From the NCBI RefSeq assembly GCF_000208925.1, contig NW_001914964.1, positions 1 through 47,565 of the forward strand: 47,565 nucleotides of DNA, given 5' to 3'. Under the pieces are notes generated by a model. The model had not been told where the DNA came from, ran no database searches, and saw only the letters and a program-made list of their open reading frames with translations. Below, in pieces: positions 1 to 8,962 of this stretch. Source of the stretch: Entamoeba histolytica HM-1:IMSS. Taxonomy: Eukaryota; Evosea; Mastigamoebida; Endamoebidae. Made by a program: the position numbers and the translations under genes. How positions within the stretch are numbered: position 1 is the first letter of the stretch; each line of letters starts with the position of its first letter.

Positions 1-1
1 T

Positions 2-313
2 AATAATGCCCTTTCTTCTAGTCCCCAAAACGATGACCAGATGGTTGTAGATGATGATGAGACATTAGAAGAAGACAACGAAGACGTTCGTGCATTGAGA
101 CAATTACTTGCACTAGAAAAGAAACAACAAGAAAAGAAAACGAAAAAGCCAAAAAGAACTATTTCTTCTTCTGAAAAATCTAAGAAAACACTTTCTAAAC
201 AAAAAAGAGTTAGTGACTCAGAAGAAGTGTTATTTATACCTGATTCGTATGTCCCTCAATCTAAAATACACACTAGAAGTTCTACAAGACATAAAGCTTC
301 TCAGAACATTTAA
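2..313 (+). CDS. C-terminal end of an unknown charged protein (partial, runs off the left edge)
   Basis: The reading frame is open from base 2 to a TAA at 311-313, so the real start lies outside the window. The first ATG inside (41) is preceded in frame by 13 sense codons and is probably internal. The visible tail of about 103 residues has an acidic block (VVDDDETLEEDNED), then a lysine-rich, probably helical stretch (LLALEKKQQEKKTKKPKR), then serine/lysine-rich sequence with SDSEE, which resembles a casein kinase 2 site. It looks disordered or coiled-coil and has no recognisable domain. No function can be given. Confidence 0.6.
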   Translation, partial: NNALSSSPQNDDQMVVDDDETLEEDNEDVRALRQLLALEKKQQEKKTKKPKRTISSSEKSKKTLSKQKRVSDSEEVLFIPDSYVPQSKIHTRSSTRHKASQNI

Positions 314-1703
314 TTAGCCTCAACACAAGAACCTTAATAAAAAAAAATCTAACTGTTTATTTAAATGAATCATTTTTTTAATCTTAGCTTTTTGTTTGTT
401 CTTTCTGTTATTGCAACCGAGTATAACTAAAATAATTTTTTTTTCCTTCATTGAAAAAATTAAAATCAAGATAGAACAAACATAAAAATACTTTTTAGAT
501 TTTCTTTCATTTTTTCATTAATTACTTTATATGAATTTCTTGTTTTTCATATTTAATTTTTTAGTATCACATTCAGACAACTTATTTGTTTTTATTTTTT
601 TTTCTGGTGATTTAGAACCACCACTTTTGTAAAATAATATTGTCTTGCCAACCACCATTTAAATTGAATATTTTCATTATAATCTTTACTTAATTGAAAA
701 ATATCTAAGAATTTCTCTCTATACCCATTTAGATGGTTCAAATAATATCATTGTATTTCATCAACATCTTGTGCTTTTCATTTAGTATTTCTTTTCAGGG
801 TATATTCTATTTTTTCTTTTATTATTATAACTCTCCTGATATTATTCTTCGAATATTTTTATTATTAGTGTTTATCACCTTCTCATACCTTCTACTTTTT
901 TTTGTTTTTTTTTTTCGTGTCTTTATTTATTCTTTTATGCTTAATTTTTCTTTCTTATTTTTATTTAATATCTCTTCATCCTTTCAAAAGTTTTTTTATA
1001 ATTTCCTTTTGTTTTATTATCCTTATCTTTTATAATAATTTCTTTTATTTTGATATACATTTCTTTTGTCTTGATTATTCTCATAATAGTGTTGAATAAA
1101 TATTCTATTTGAGTATGGTATATTATATTTATAAGAATTGTTTTTTTTTGAGAAGGTATTGTGATAGTTTTATTTATGATATTTATTCATAGAGTGGCTA
1201 TTATTTCGTTGATAATGGTTATAATAATCAAACTATTAATAATACTTTTTAAGTCTCTTAATTGGTGAAAAATTCTTTTATATACCCTCATTGTATTGTT
1301 GTGATTTATAAAAGAATAACAATAACAATAATAAATAAAAAATAAGAAATAATAATATAAATATGTTGATGTATTTTATCTTTTATTTATTTGTTTATTA
1401 TTATAATTTCTATTATCTTATTCATTTTATTCATAATGAATTAATTCAATGAAATATTACAAATAAATTGTTTATTCATTTATTTTATTTCTATTTTATT
1501 CTTATTTCTTTTCTTATTTATTAAAAACACCCTCATTGGGTGTGAAAATTTCATTAAATGAAATAAAATAAATCAACATTGAATTATGTCTATTTTTATT
1601 TCACCATTTCATTTATTGGCAGATGAATGAAATGGCTGTTCATATTCTTCATTGTTTTGTTTTTATTCTTTTTTAGTTCGTTTTCAATTAAATCAAGATT
1701 GAA
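314..1703. other. Gene-free AT-rich stretch
   Basis: This stretch of about 1.4 kb follows the stop of the first gene. It is mostly T-rich on the plus strand (about 730-1100) and then mixed A/T. The F/Y/I/L-rich open frames inside are what T-rich low-complexity DNA gives by chance. A small perfect hairpin (acaccc, 5-base loop, gggtgt) lies at 1527-1543. I see no supported gene, RNA or mobile element, although the T-rich block could be an old eroded repeat. Confidence 0.5.
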
Positions 1704-2216
1704 TCATTTCATTTCAATTACTATGATTCGTTTTGGTGTGAAACGGTTTGGATATTGTTTTCCACAAAGTGCATTTGATATTCTTTTATAATCAAATGAA
1801 CGATGATAACACCATGACTTTGTTTTATTATTTTCTTTATAAACAAGAATATCACCACTTAATCCAAATGAAAACAAACAATCATCATATTGATTATGTA
1901 ATCTAAATGCATATTGTTGTTCTTTAATATCAAATTTCATCATTCTTTCAATTCTTCCATTTGATTCTAATGAAAATAAAAATGATTTTGAATCATTTAT
2001 AAAATCATCAACTTTATCAATTTTAGAATTAACATATCCTCCAAATTTATTTCCATCTTCATCTTCAATAATAATTATTATATCTTCTTTATTCATTAAT
2101 CTTTCATCAAATACTGATGTATTTTTATTCCAATTATCTTTATCTGAATCAAATAGTATATTGAATACTTTTCTATTTGTCCATGCTTCTAGTTGTTCGA
2201 TTTGATTGTTTTGAGA
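1704..2216 (-). pseudogene. TLDc-domain protein, 5'-truncated
   Basis: The open frame encodes about 170 residues. It begins right after an in-frame TAA (2219-2217) with no upstream ATG; the first ATG, at 2096, falls inside the domain. The sequence has the TLDc pattern: WTNRKVFNILFDSD near the start, GGYVNSKID, SFLFSLESNGR, a run ending CLFSFGLSGDILVYKEN, then SFDYKRISNALCG and a C-terminal RIIVIEMK that fits the last TLDc strand. TLDc proteins are known from oxidative-stress and V-ATPase biology, and Entamoeba copies usually carry an N-terminal coiled coil before the domain. That part is missing here, and a SINE starts about 85 bp upstream of the break. I read it as a truncated copy, but a short unrecognised first exon is possible. 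Confidence 0.55.
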
Positions 2217-2299
2217 TTATATGTTTATTTTCATTCACCAAATACTTTACTTCTTTCTTTTTTGGTTTATGCTCATCTTCTTTTATTCTTCTTTTTTAT

Positions 2300-2845
2300 A
2301 GATCGAAGGTGGCACGTCTGAAACACCACACATAAACCCTAGTACAAATTCATACTTCGACTCTCCCAGTTATTATCTGGTTATGACGGTGCTTTTGAAT
2401 TAGGAATGTATTAGGGAATGCTGCAAAGGGTGCAGCAAGAGAATACAGTAGAATATTACATGATGCAATATAAGAACCTACTGAAGTGTGGGTATGACTA
2501 AAAGAAGATTAGTCAAAGTAAGACTAAAAAGAAGATTAGTCAAAGTAATACAGTAGTAATAAAATGATTCCTTCTTCCATTCATAAAATAAGAAAAATGA
2601 AATTCCTGAAAATTAAGGCAGAAAACAAACAAAGGCTTAAAAAGAAGAAATAAGCAGAAGAAGTTTGAAAAACCTTAATAGGAAGAAATAAAGGAAAGAA
2701 GTGGTTTCCTCATTTTGCAAGAAAAACATAAATGATAGGTTTAACAAAGAGATTACTCTTTTTTAATAAGCTCAGGGATGGGATTAGTCTCCCCTGAGCT
2801 AGGAAGAATAGATGAAAATTCTATTAATACTTAATTAATTACTTT
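2300..2845 (+). mobile_element. EhSINE1-like: SINE1-like non-autonomous retrotransposon, copy 1
   Basis: This 546-bp element is flanked by a 14-bp direct repeat (2286-2299 and 2846-2859, ttcttcttttttat), read as its target-site duplication. It is collinear with the second copy at 41295-41820. Shared marks are the 5' region cacgt.tgaaa.accacac, two 27-bp internal repeats (only one in copy 2), and the 3' end with a 9-bp stem hairpin (2769-2777 with 2792-2800) followed by ctattaatacttaattaatt. The last ~65 bases resemble the 3' end of the LINE1-like elements here. That is the known basis for SINE1 mobilisation by LINE1 proteins in Entamoeba. Confidence 0.9.
2494..2547 (+). repeat. Two tandem 27-bp repeats inside SINE copy 1
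   Basis: Unit 1 is 2494-2520 and unit 2 is 2521-2547; they differ at two positions. Each unit contains a 6-bp inverted repeat (gactaa ... ttagtc) that could form a small hairpin. SINE copy 2 has a single unit (41495-41521). Variable numbers of 26-27-bp repeats are a known trait of EhSINE1. Confidence 0.9.
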
Positions 2846-2859
2846 TTCTTCTTTTTTAT

Positions 2860-3918
2860 TGAGTTTGTTTCTTATTCTTTTAATTTACTTATAAACATCA
2901 TTCATTTTCAAATTCTATTTGTTAGTTCAACAATTTTATTTATTAGATTTTTTATTTTTATGATTTTCTATAAATAGATTAAACTAAAATAAATTATTAT
3001 TTTATTAATAGTAATAGTACTAATTCATAATAAACAAAAGAAAAGAAGAAGATAGTCAAAGAATGAAGAAAGAAACAAAGATAATAAACAAATAAAGAAT
3101 GAATAAAAGATGAAACAGAAGAATGATAAATATTAAAAGAATTAAAGAAGATAGTAATGAATAACATATTAAACAAGAGAATAAAGTCAAGAAATTAGAA
3201 CATAAGAATAAAAGAAGAACAAAATATCTCATCAGAAGTGTTGATAAAAATTAAAAAAAAATAACGATAGAATTGCAAATGGAAAAGAAATAGAAAGGAG
3301 AATAAAAGAATAATATAATTCCAATCAAATAATGATGATGACATTTTAATACTAAAAGTAAAATAAAAGAATGAGAATAAAAAATAATAAAGAAATAAAA
3401 GATATTGATGATATACTCTGAAATTAATGATGTATTTGTAATAAAATGAATATAAAGAAATGAAGTGATAATTCAATTCAAACTTGAAATAACAATAAGA
3501 AAAGATGAAAATAAGAAAAAGAGAAATAATACACAACAAGAACAACAATTCTAAATAATAAAACAATAATCTGATAAAGACAATAAATATTTAAAGTAAT
3601 AGAGAAACAGAAAAATATTGATAATAAACAAAATTGATAATAACATCAACAATATTGAAAATGAAAAAAATTCCAACAACAAAAAATACAGAAATAAAGA
3701 ATAAGAAGAAATGAATAGAATTAAATTAAAATTAAAAATTAAAAATAGAATAAAAAAGAGAAAATAAGTATTTACACAGTAAATTCAATCAATGAGATGG
3801 TACATTCAAAGAAGAGTAAATTAATAAAACAATTAAAAATAAACCTAACAACATCAAAGATTATAGAGTAATAATTATATCATAATTAAATATAAAGTGT
3901 AGAAATAATAGAAAATAA
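2860..3918. other. A-rich gene-free stretch
   Basis: About 1 kb. From roughly 3040 to 3900 the plus strand is almost entirely A with scattered G, T and C, with many gaa/aaa/aat words. The only longer frame (minus 3195-3566) is F/Y/L/I-rich and is a composition artefact. Because the stretch ends in a diverged SINE/LINE-type tail, it may be the body of an old element, but I cannot align it to anything else in the window. Confidence 0.4.
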
Positions 3919-3985
3919 CTCAGAGACTGAATTAATCTCCCTTGAGACAAAGACAATAAAAATTAATTCTATTAATATTTAATTT
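3919..3985 (+). repeat. Diverged SINE/LINE 3'-terminal sequence
   Basis: ctcagagactgaattaatct followed by cccttgag and then ctattaatatttaatt matches, with scattered changes, the shared 3' end of the SINE1-like copies. The order of blocks and the CTCA/TGAG pairing of the hairpin are kept. It is clearly more diverged than the two SINEs and two LINE1s in this window, so it is either an older insertion or another family. The full LINE1 insertion begins less than 50 bp downstream. Confidence 0.55.
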
Positions 3986-4013
3986 ATTCATTTTTAATTT
4001 CATTTTTATTTAT

Positions 4014-4032
4014 TTAATTATGAATAATTAAA
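4014..4032. repeat. Target-site duplication, left copy, of LINE1-A
   Basis: ttaattatgaataattaaa occurs here and again at 8808-8826, a perfect 19-bp match bracketing the LINE1-like element. Direct repeats of this size are what target-primed reverse transcription leaves behind. Confidence 0.8.
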
Positions 4033-4262
4033 ATAGATCCTTTTCCAATGCAGGAAATACAACAAATTTTAATGCCATGGCTATTGTGTAAAACCTTAGG
4101 GTCTTGTAAAGAAAAGCAAACAAGACATAGAAATCCAAGGTCATACAATAAAAAAAATGAATGTCAATAGCAATAAATGGCATAACAATTATAATAATAA
4201 AGGTAAACGATACACCAATGAAATTTGATTAGAAGACGAAAGACACAAAGAAAACCAAATAA

Positions 4263-4577
4263 AAACAAGGTAAATACAATAATAATAAAGATTACACAAA
4301 TAACAAATACAAATGGCTAACAATAAATGAGATACAAGAAAGAATAAAAAAAATAACAAGTGAATGGAAAGAAGGAGAATACGAAGAAATACTTAAAAAA
4401 TATGAAGGTAAGAAGAAAAGATGGTATGATATCCTTCAAGAAGTATATTCAATCAAAAAGAAAAAGATAATTGAAAAGACGAAAGAAGAGTTTAAAGAAA
4501 AAACAAAAGGATGGGAGGAAAAAGACATTAAGGCTATAGAGGCAGAAATTAAAAACAAAATCCAATCAAAGAAATGA
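4263..4577 (+). pseudogene. LINE1-A ORF1, N-terminal fragment in a different frame
   Basis: An open frame of 104 codons runs from just after a TAA (4260-4262) to a TGA (4575-4577) with no in-frame ATG. It reads as charged helical protein (WLTINEIQERIKKITSEWK, then KKKRWYDILQEVYSIKKKK) that fits as the beginning of the coiled-coil ORF1. Its TGA overlaps the ATG of the next frame as ATGA, so a single indel has probably split ORF1 here. A short upstream reading frame is the alternative. Confidence 0.5.
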
Positions 4578-6364
4578 ATGATAGATGTAAAATTACAAGA
4601 ATAATAAATGAAACAGAAAGTATAAAGAAAATACAAGAAGAAACAAAAAATAAAGAAGAAAAGATAGAAGAAGAAAAAGAAAAAGAAGAAATACTTTTAT
4701 TGAAAAATCAAATTACTGAATTAAAAGAAAAAGTTAAAGAATATAGTATGAAAAGAATGGAAGAAGAACAAGCCATCTCAGAAGAAATGATGAGAAAAGC
4801 AAAAGAAATAGTTAAAAAAGAATTTGAAGAAGAAATTACAGAAATGAAAACACAAAATAAAAAGATTCAAACGAATTATGAAGAAATGAAGAAAGAAAAT
4901 GAAAAATTAGAAGAAGAAAACTTAAAACTACAAGGAAAAATAAATGAGATAGAAGGAAAGAAAATCACAGAAGTAAATAATAAAGAAGAAAAAATCCGAA
5001 GCATCCAAGCTAATAAAAAGAAGATGGAAAAAGAAAATGAAGAAATGAAAGAAGAAATTGAAAAGTTGAAAAAGAGAAACAAAACTCTAGAACAAAATGC
5101 AAACACACTAGAGAAGAAAATTGAAATGATAGAGGAAAATACTAAAGAATTAAAGAAAGAAATAAGAGATAAAGAAAAACAAATCTCTGAATATCAAGAA
5201 ATTGCAATTAAAAACCAAGAAATTGCAGAAATAACAAGAGAAGAATTAGACAACACACAAAAAGAAAATGAAGCACAAAAACAAATAATATCAAAACAAC
5301 AAGATGATATTGAAAATTTTATTTCACAGAAGGAAATAGAGAAGAAGAAAACGATGACACTTGTGATAAATACACAACCAGTACTGAGGAAAGCATCATC
5401 AGGAACAATGGAGATGAACGAAACTACTCCTATGAAAAAAACAGTAGTGGAAATCGAAGAGGAAAGCACTGATTGTCAAAAAACAAGAGATGATAATCAG
5501 ACAATAAATACAACAAAAGAAAGAAATAGAATTTTAATTGAAGTGTTGTATTGTTTTGCAATTAATTGGTTGAATAAGAAATTATATAAGAAATTAAGAT
5601 GGGAACAAATTGAAAGTATAATAAAAGTAATAAACATCAATGTCAATAATGAAAAAGAATATATTAAATATATTAAAATATCACATAAAATAAAAGAAAG
5701 CACTAAACTGTACATTAAAGTGAAAGTAAAAGATATAATAGAAGGAAGAGTAGAGTGTAATTCAATAATAAAAAACATCATATTAAAGAATAACTCTACA
5801 GAAATTGATGAAGAATACCTTAACACTCTCATCAATAAAATAAAAGAAATGAAAATTGAAAAATGTTCAAACATTAATTACTACTTTCAAAGAAAAGAAA
5901 CTGACCAATTAATAATGGAAATTAATAATAGATGGATATGGTCAGGAAGCAGAATGGATTATCTGCAAGATGATATGAAGAGGATTTCAATGATTATTCA
6001 TCTTTATCTCCAAAATAAAATAATAAGAGATAAAAATGATGAAATAAAAGAAATCCTAAAGAAAATCAATAGACTAGAAGATTTGGTCAAGGGAAGAAAA
6101 TGGTACAGAATAAAGTGCATCATGAAATTAAAAGAATATGATGAAGAAGGAATTAAAGTTAAAACACTAGAAAGAATAAAGTACCTAAAATATATGATGA
6201 CAATGATAAAAGAAAGAATTAAATTTAATAAAAATGAAATAATCAGAATCAATACAAATAAAATAATGTTTGATTCTAACAAGAAAATTAGAATAAGGAA
6301 GAAAGACCCAAAAAAAGAAATATACAAAAATAACGATATTACTTTAGAATATTGGAAATGTTAA
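4574..6364 (+). CDS. LINE1-A ORF1: coiled-coil nucleic-acid-binding protein, running into the ORF2 N-terminus
   Basis: This intact frame encodes 596 residues. Residues 1-270 are an almost uninterrupted E/K/N-rich heptad-like coiled coil. Residues 310-480 are a more globular basic region (EVLYCFAINWLNKKLYKKL, then INYYFQRKETDQ and NNRWIW). Residues 490-596 are basic and lead, with one frame change at 6352-6364, into the reverse transcriptase frame. The known role of EhLINE ORF1 is binding the element RNA. A diverged counterpart lies at 26258-27977. It is longer than the ~500 residues usually given for ORF1, so the last ~100 residues probably belong to ORF2. Confidence 0.75.
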   Translation: MNDRCKITRIINETESIKKIQEETKNKEEKIEEEKEKEEILLLKNQITELKEKVKEYSMKRMEEEQAISEEMMRKAKEIVKKEFEEEITEMKTQNKKIQTNYEEMKKENEKLEEENLKLQGKINEIEGKKITEVNNKEEKIRSIQANKKKMEKENEEMKEEIEKLKKRNKTLEQNANTLEKKIEMIEENTKELKKEIRDKEKQISEYQEIAIKNQEIAEITREELDNTQKENEAQKQIISKQQDDIENFISQKEIEKKKTMTLVINTQPVLRKASSGTMEMNETTPMKKTVVEIEEESTDCQKTRDDNQTINTTKERNRILIEVLYCFAINWLNKKLYKKLRWEQIESIIKVININVNNEKEYIKYIKISHKIKESTKLYIKVKVKDIIEGRVECNSIIKNIILKNNSTEIDEEYLNTLINKIKEMKIEKCSNINYYFQRKETDQLIMEINNRWIWSGSRMDYLQDDMKRISMIIHLYLQNKIIRDKNDEIKEILKKINRLEDLVKGRKWYRIKCIMKLKEYDEEGIKVKTLERIKYLKYMMTMIKERIKFNKNEIIRINTNKIMFDSNKKIRIRKKDPKKEIYKNNDITLEYWKC

Positions 6365-8794
6365 ATGAAACACATGTGATATTAAATAAAGAGAATTGGA
6401 AAATAAAACAAATCACCTCGTGGAATGAAAGATATAGAAATTATGATAGTGTCATAATAACAATAAATGAATTAAATTTAAGTATAATGAGAATAAATAA
6501 CTGGAAAGCACCAGGAATAGACACTATATATGGGTATTATTGGAAAAGAATGTCATCATCAAGAGAAATCATTCTCAATATCTTCAATGAATGGTTGAAC
6601 CTGAAAACATCCCATTAGACATGGTAAGTGGAAGAACTTTATTAATCCACAAAGGAGGTGATAGGAATGATGTCACTAATTATTGTCATATCAGTTGTAC
6701 AAATGTAATTATGAAAGTATTTACCTCCATATTAAAAGAAAAGATTCACAGAAGACTTAACATGAATAGTGAATCATTTAAAATTAGTAATAACCAATTG
6801 GGATGTAAGTTGCAATCTTTAGCTGCTAAAGAAGGAATAATTAATAGTTATATGATGAAGCAGCAGAAAGAAGAAAAATACCCAAAATATGTGGAGTCAT
6901 ATTATGACATTAAGAAATTATATGACACAGTAAACCACGAATGGGTAATTGAATCATTAAAATATTTTAATTATGAGTGTGTCATCATAAACATGATTGA
7001 AAGTATAATGACTAGATTGAAGATATTCATCGGCTATAAATTTAATGAATATCTAGGATGTATTAAATTAAATAGAGGAATTTTACAAGGTGATTCATTA
7101 TCCCCTCTACTCTTCATCATTCAGATGAATGTAATTTCTCAAATCATCGAAGAGAAATTCCCAAAAGCAAATCACACATTATATATGGATGATTTGAGAA
7201 TAATGACAGAAAGTAATGAAGAAATGGGAATAATCCACAATGAAATTAAAGAAATAATAAGTGGAATAGGGATGGAAATGAATGAGAAAAAGTCATGAAT
7301 GGTATTAAAAAACATTAAAGAAATACCAAATGGAATACAAAACATCCCCCTAATTGAAGGTGAGAACTTGTATAAATACTTAGGAATATGGCAGTCTGAC
7401 GAAATTGATGATACCTTCAATTGTAAAACCATCAAAGAAAAAATGAATCAGAAGATGGAAGAAATAAACAGTGATGAAAGTAGTAATAGAAGATATATTA
7501 CTAGAATAAACATAGAAGTATTCAATATCTTCAGATATTCAGCATCAGTTGTAAATTGGAAAATCACTTAGATAAAATGGATTTGGAGATAAGAAAATAT
7601 TTAAGAAAGGCAAAATACATTGGTGAAACTCCAAAGATCGGTTGTATGTCACTCTAGAAGAAATGAAGGATTAATAAATATAAGTGACGAATATGTTATT
7701 GAATTAGTAAGAACAGTGATGTACTACTGTACCAGAGAATGTGAAATAGGAAATAACATATTAGATAGATGGTACAGTAAGAAAGGAATATGGAATAGAA
7801 TTAAAAAACAATAATTCATAAAATAAATGAAACAAAAATAGAAGAAATAATAAATGAAGGGATTGAAAATAAAAAAGAAAAAGAAGTAGTAGTGGAAATA
7901 AAAAAATTATTGACAAATACATCAAAAAATTGAAGTGTCATCAAATTAGTGGATATTTTAGAAGATGGAATGAGTCAAAAGGAGTAGATAAAACTACTAC
8001 AGTGAAAGCATGGAAGTCATTCAATATTAAGAAAAATTCATTTCTCCAATTAACTAAAATGCAAGATGGTGCAATATTTTGTGGGTATAGGAAAGCAAAA
8101 ATAATGAAAAATGAAAGATTGAAATACTGCCCACTTTGTAAAGACAAGATAGCCACAATAGAGCACATTCTACTATCTTGCATTGGTCATAAAAAATCAC
8201 AAATGGAAAAACATGACAATATAGGCATTATAATATGGGAGGGATTAATAAGAAAATGTACATGAAATAAACAATATAAAAAACCCCCCATATGAAACAA
8301 TGTTCCAATATAAAGACATCACAATGATATGGAACAAACAAATAATGCCTAAAAATGATTGACAATATCACAAAAGACCAGACATATACGTAGTAGATAA
8401 AAAGAACAAAACTGGTCTATTATTTGATATGACTATTGTGGCTGATCACAATATTAATGGAGTGTATTTGAAGAAAAGAAATATGTATAAGGAATTAAAG
8501 AATATTCTAATGAAAATAGAAAAATTAAAAGATGTCAGAATAAATCCAGTAGTAATCTCAATAAATGGATTAGTAAATAAAGAAAGTATCAGAATAATTA
8601 AAGAAATAAAAATTGACATTGACATCGAAAAAGAAATTAAAAACCTTGTAATAAAAAACATGAAGGATGTCATGGAATACTGCGGAGATCACAATCAAAC
8701 ATACTCAGTAGAGCTACTAGAAGAAGAAGACGAAGGGACGGGATTAGTCTCCCCTAAGCCAGGAAGAATAGAAACTATTTCTATTAATACTTAA
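6365..8794 (+). pseudogene. LINE1-A ORF2: reverse transcriptase-endonuclease, broken
   Basis: The pieces are collinear but in several frames. 6352-6618 holds the RT start (NNWKAPGIDTIYGYYWK). 6591-7298 holds RT motifs including LIHKGGDRNDVTNY, GILQGDSLSPLLF and YMDD. 7299-7571 is the thumb region. 7620-7814, 7930-8265 (CCHC) and 8429-8794 (end of the endonuclease and C-terminus) complete it. A TGA at 7296-7298 replaces a GGA that LINE1-B keeps. A 4-base deletion near 7569 and stops near 8264 and 8360 are private to this copy. Two further frame breaks, near 7656 and 7812, are shared with LINE1-B. The element can no longer make this enzyme. Confidence 0.9.
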
Positions 8795-8807
8795 TTAATT
8801 GATTTTA

Positions 8808-8826
8808 TTAATTATGAATAATTAAA
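8808..8826. repeat. Target-site duplication, right copy, of LINE1-A
   Basis: This is a perfect 19-bp match to 4014-4032. It fixes the 3' end of the LINE at about 8807. Confidence 0.8.
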
Positions 8827-8962
8827 TGTTATGTAAAACATAATATTTTTTTTTTTGATAAAATACAACTTCTAGATTCTCAAATTGTTTATTCTTCCAA
8901 ACGTTTCACGAAAAATAAGGGTAGCATGGAAAAAAGGGATTGACAAAACTAAAAAAGAAACA
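8827..8962 (+). promoter_or_regulatory. Short upstream region of the Roco kinase gene, left after the LINE insertion
   Basis: Only 136 bp separate the LINE1-A duplication from the proposed start codon at 8963. The stretch has a T-run (about 8849-8858) and AT-rich sequence, and I see no clear Entamoeba TATA-like box (tatttaaa type). Any more distal promoter element was pushed 4.8 kb upstream by the insertion, so the LINE tail, in the same orientation, may now be part of the control region. Confidence 0.4.

Larger units (their letters stand above)
4033..8807 (+). mobile_element. EhLINE1-like: LINE1-A: near full-length R4-type non-LTR retrotransposon
   Basis: The element is 4,775 bp between 19-bp target duplications, close to the 4.8 kb known for EhLINE1. 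In order it holds a 5' leader, a coiled-coil ORF1, a reverse transcriptase with YMDD at 7182-7193, a CCHC motif (CPLC...H...C, about 8128-8190), and an R2/R4-type endonuclease signature PD-X14-D (about 8378-8430). It ends in the tail shared with the SINEs. It is not autonomous as read. ORF1 starts in a broken frame, and ORF2 carries several stops and shifts: TGA at 7296-7298, a 4-bp deletion near 7569, TGA near 8264, and another stop near 8360. The last 1.8 kb is almost identical to LINE1-B at 43699-45502. Confidence 0.93.

Noticed and set aside
733..1099. Two overlapping F/Y/L/I/S-rich open frames (100 and 65 codons)
   Set aside because: They lie in a T-rich low-complexity tract, have no recognisable motif and no conservation evidence. 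T-rich DNA avoids stop codons by composition alone.
1527..1543. Perfect 6-bp stem hairpin acaccc/gggtgt
   Set aside because: It is a single short stem with no T-run or partner copy. Eukaryotic genes do not use such terminators, and it is likely chance.
2860..3918. A-rich stretch as a satellite or tRNA-array spacer of the Entamoeba type
   Set aside because: No regular period and no tRNA-like cloverleaf sequence is visible. It is irregular A-rich DNA.
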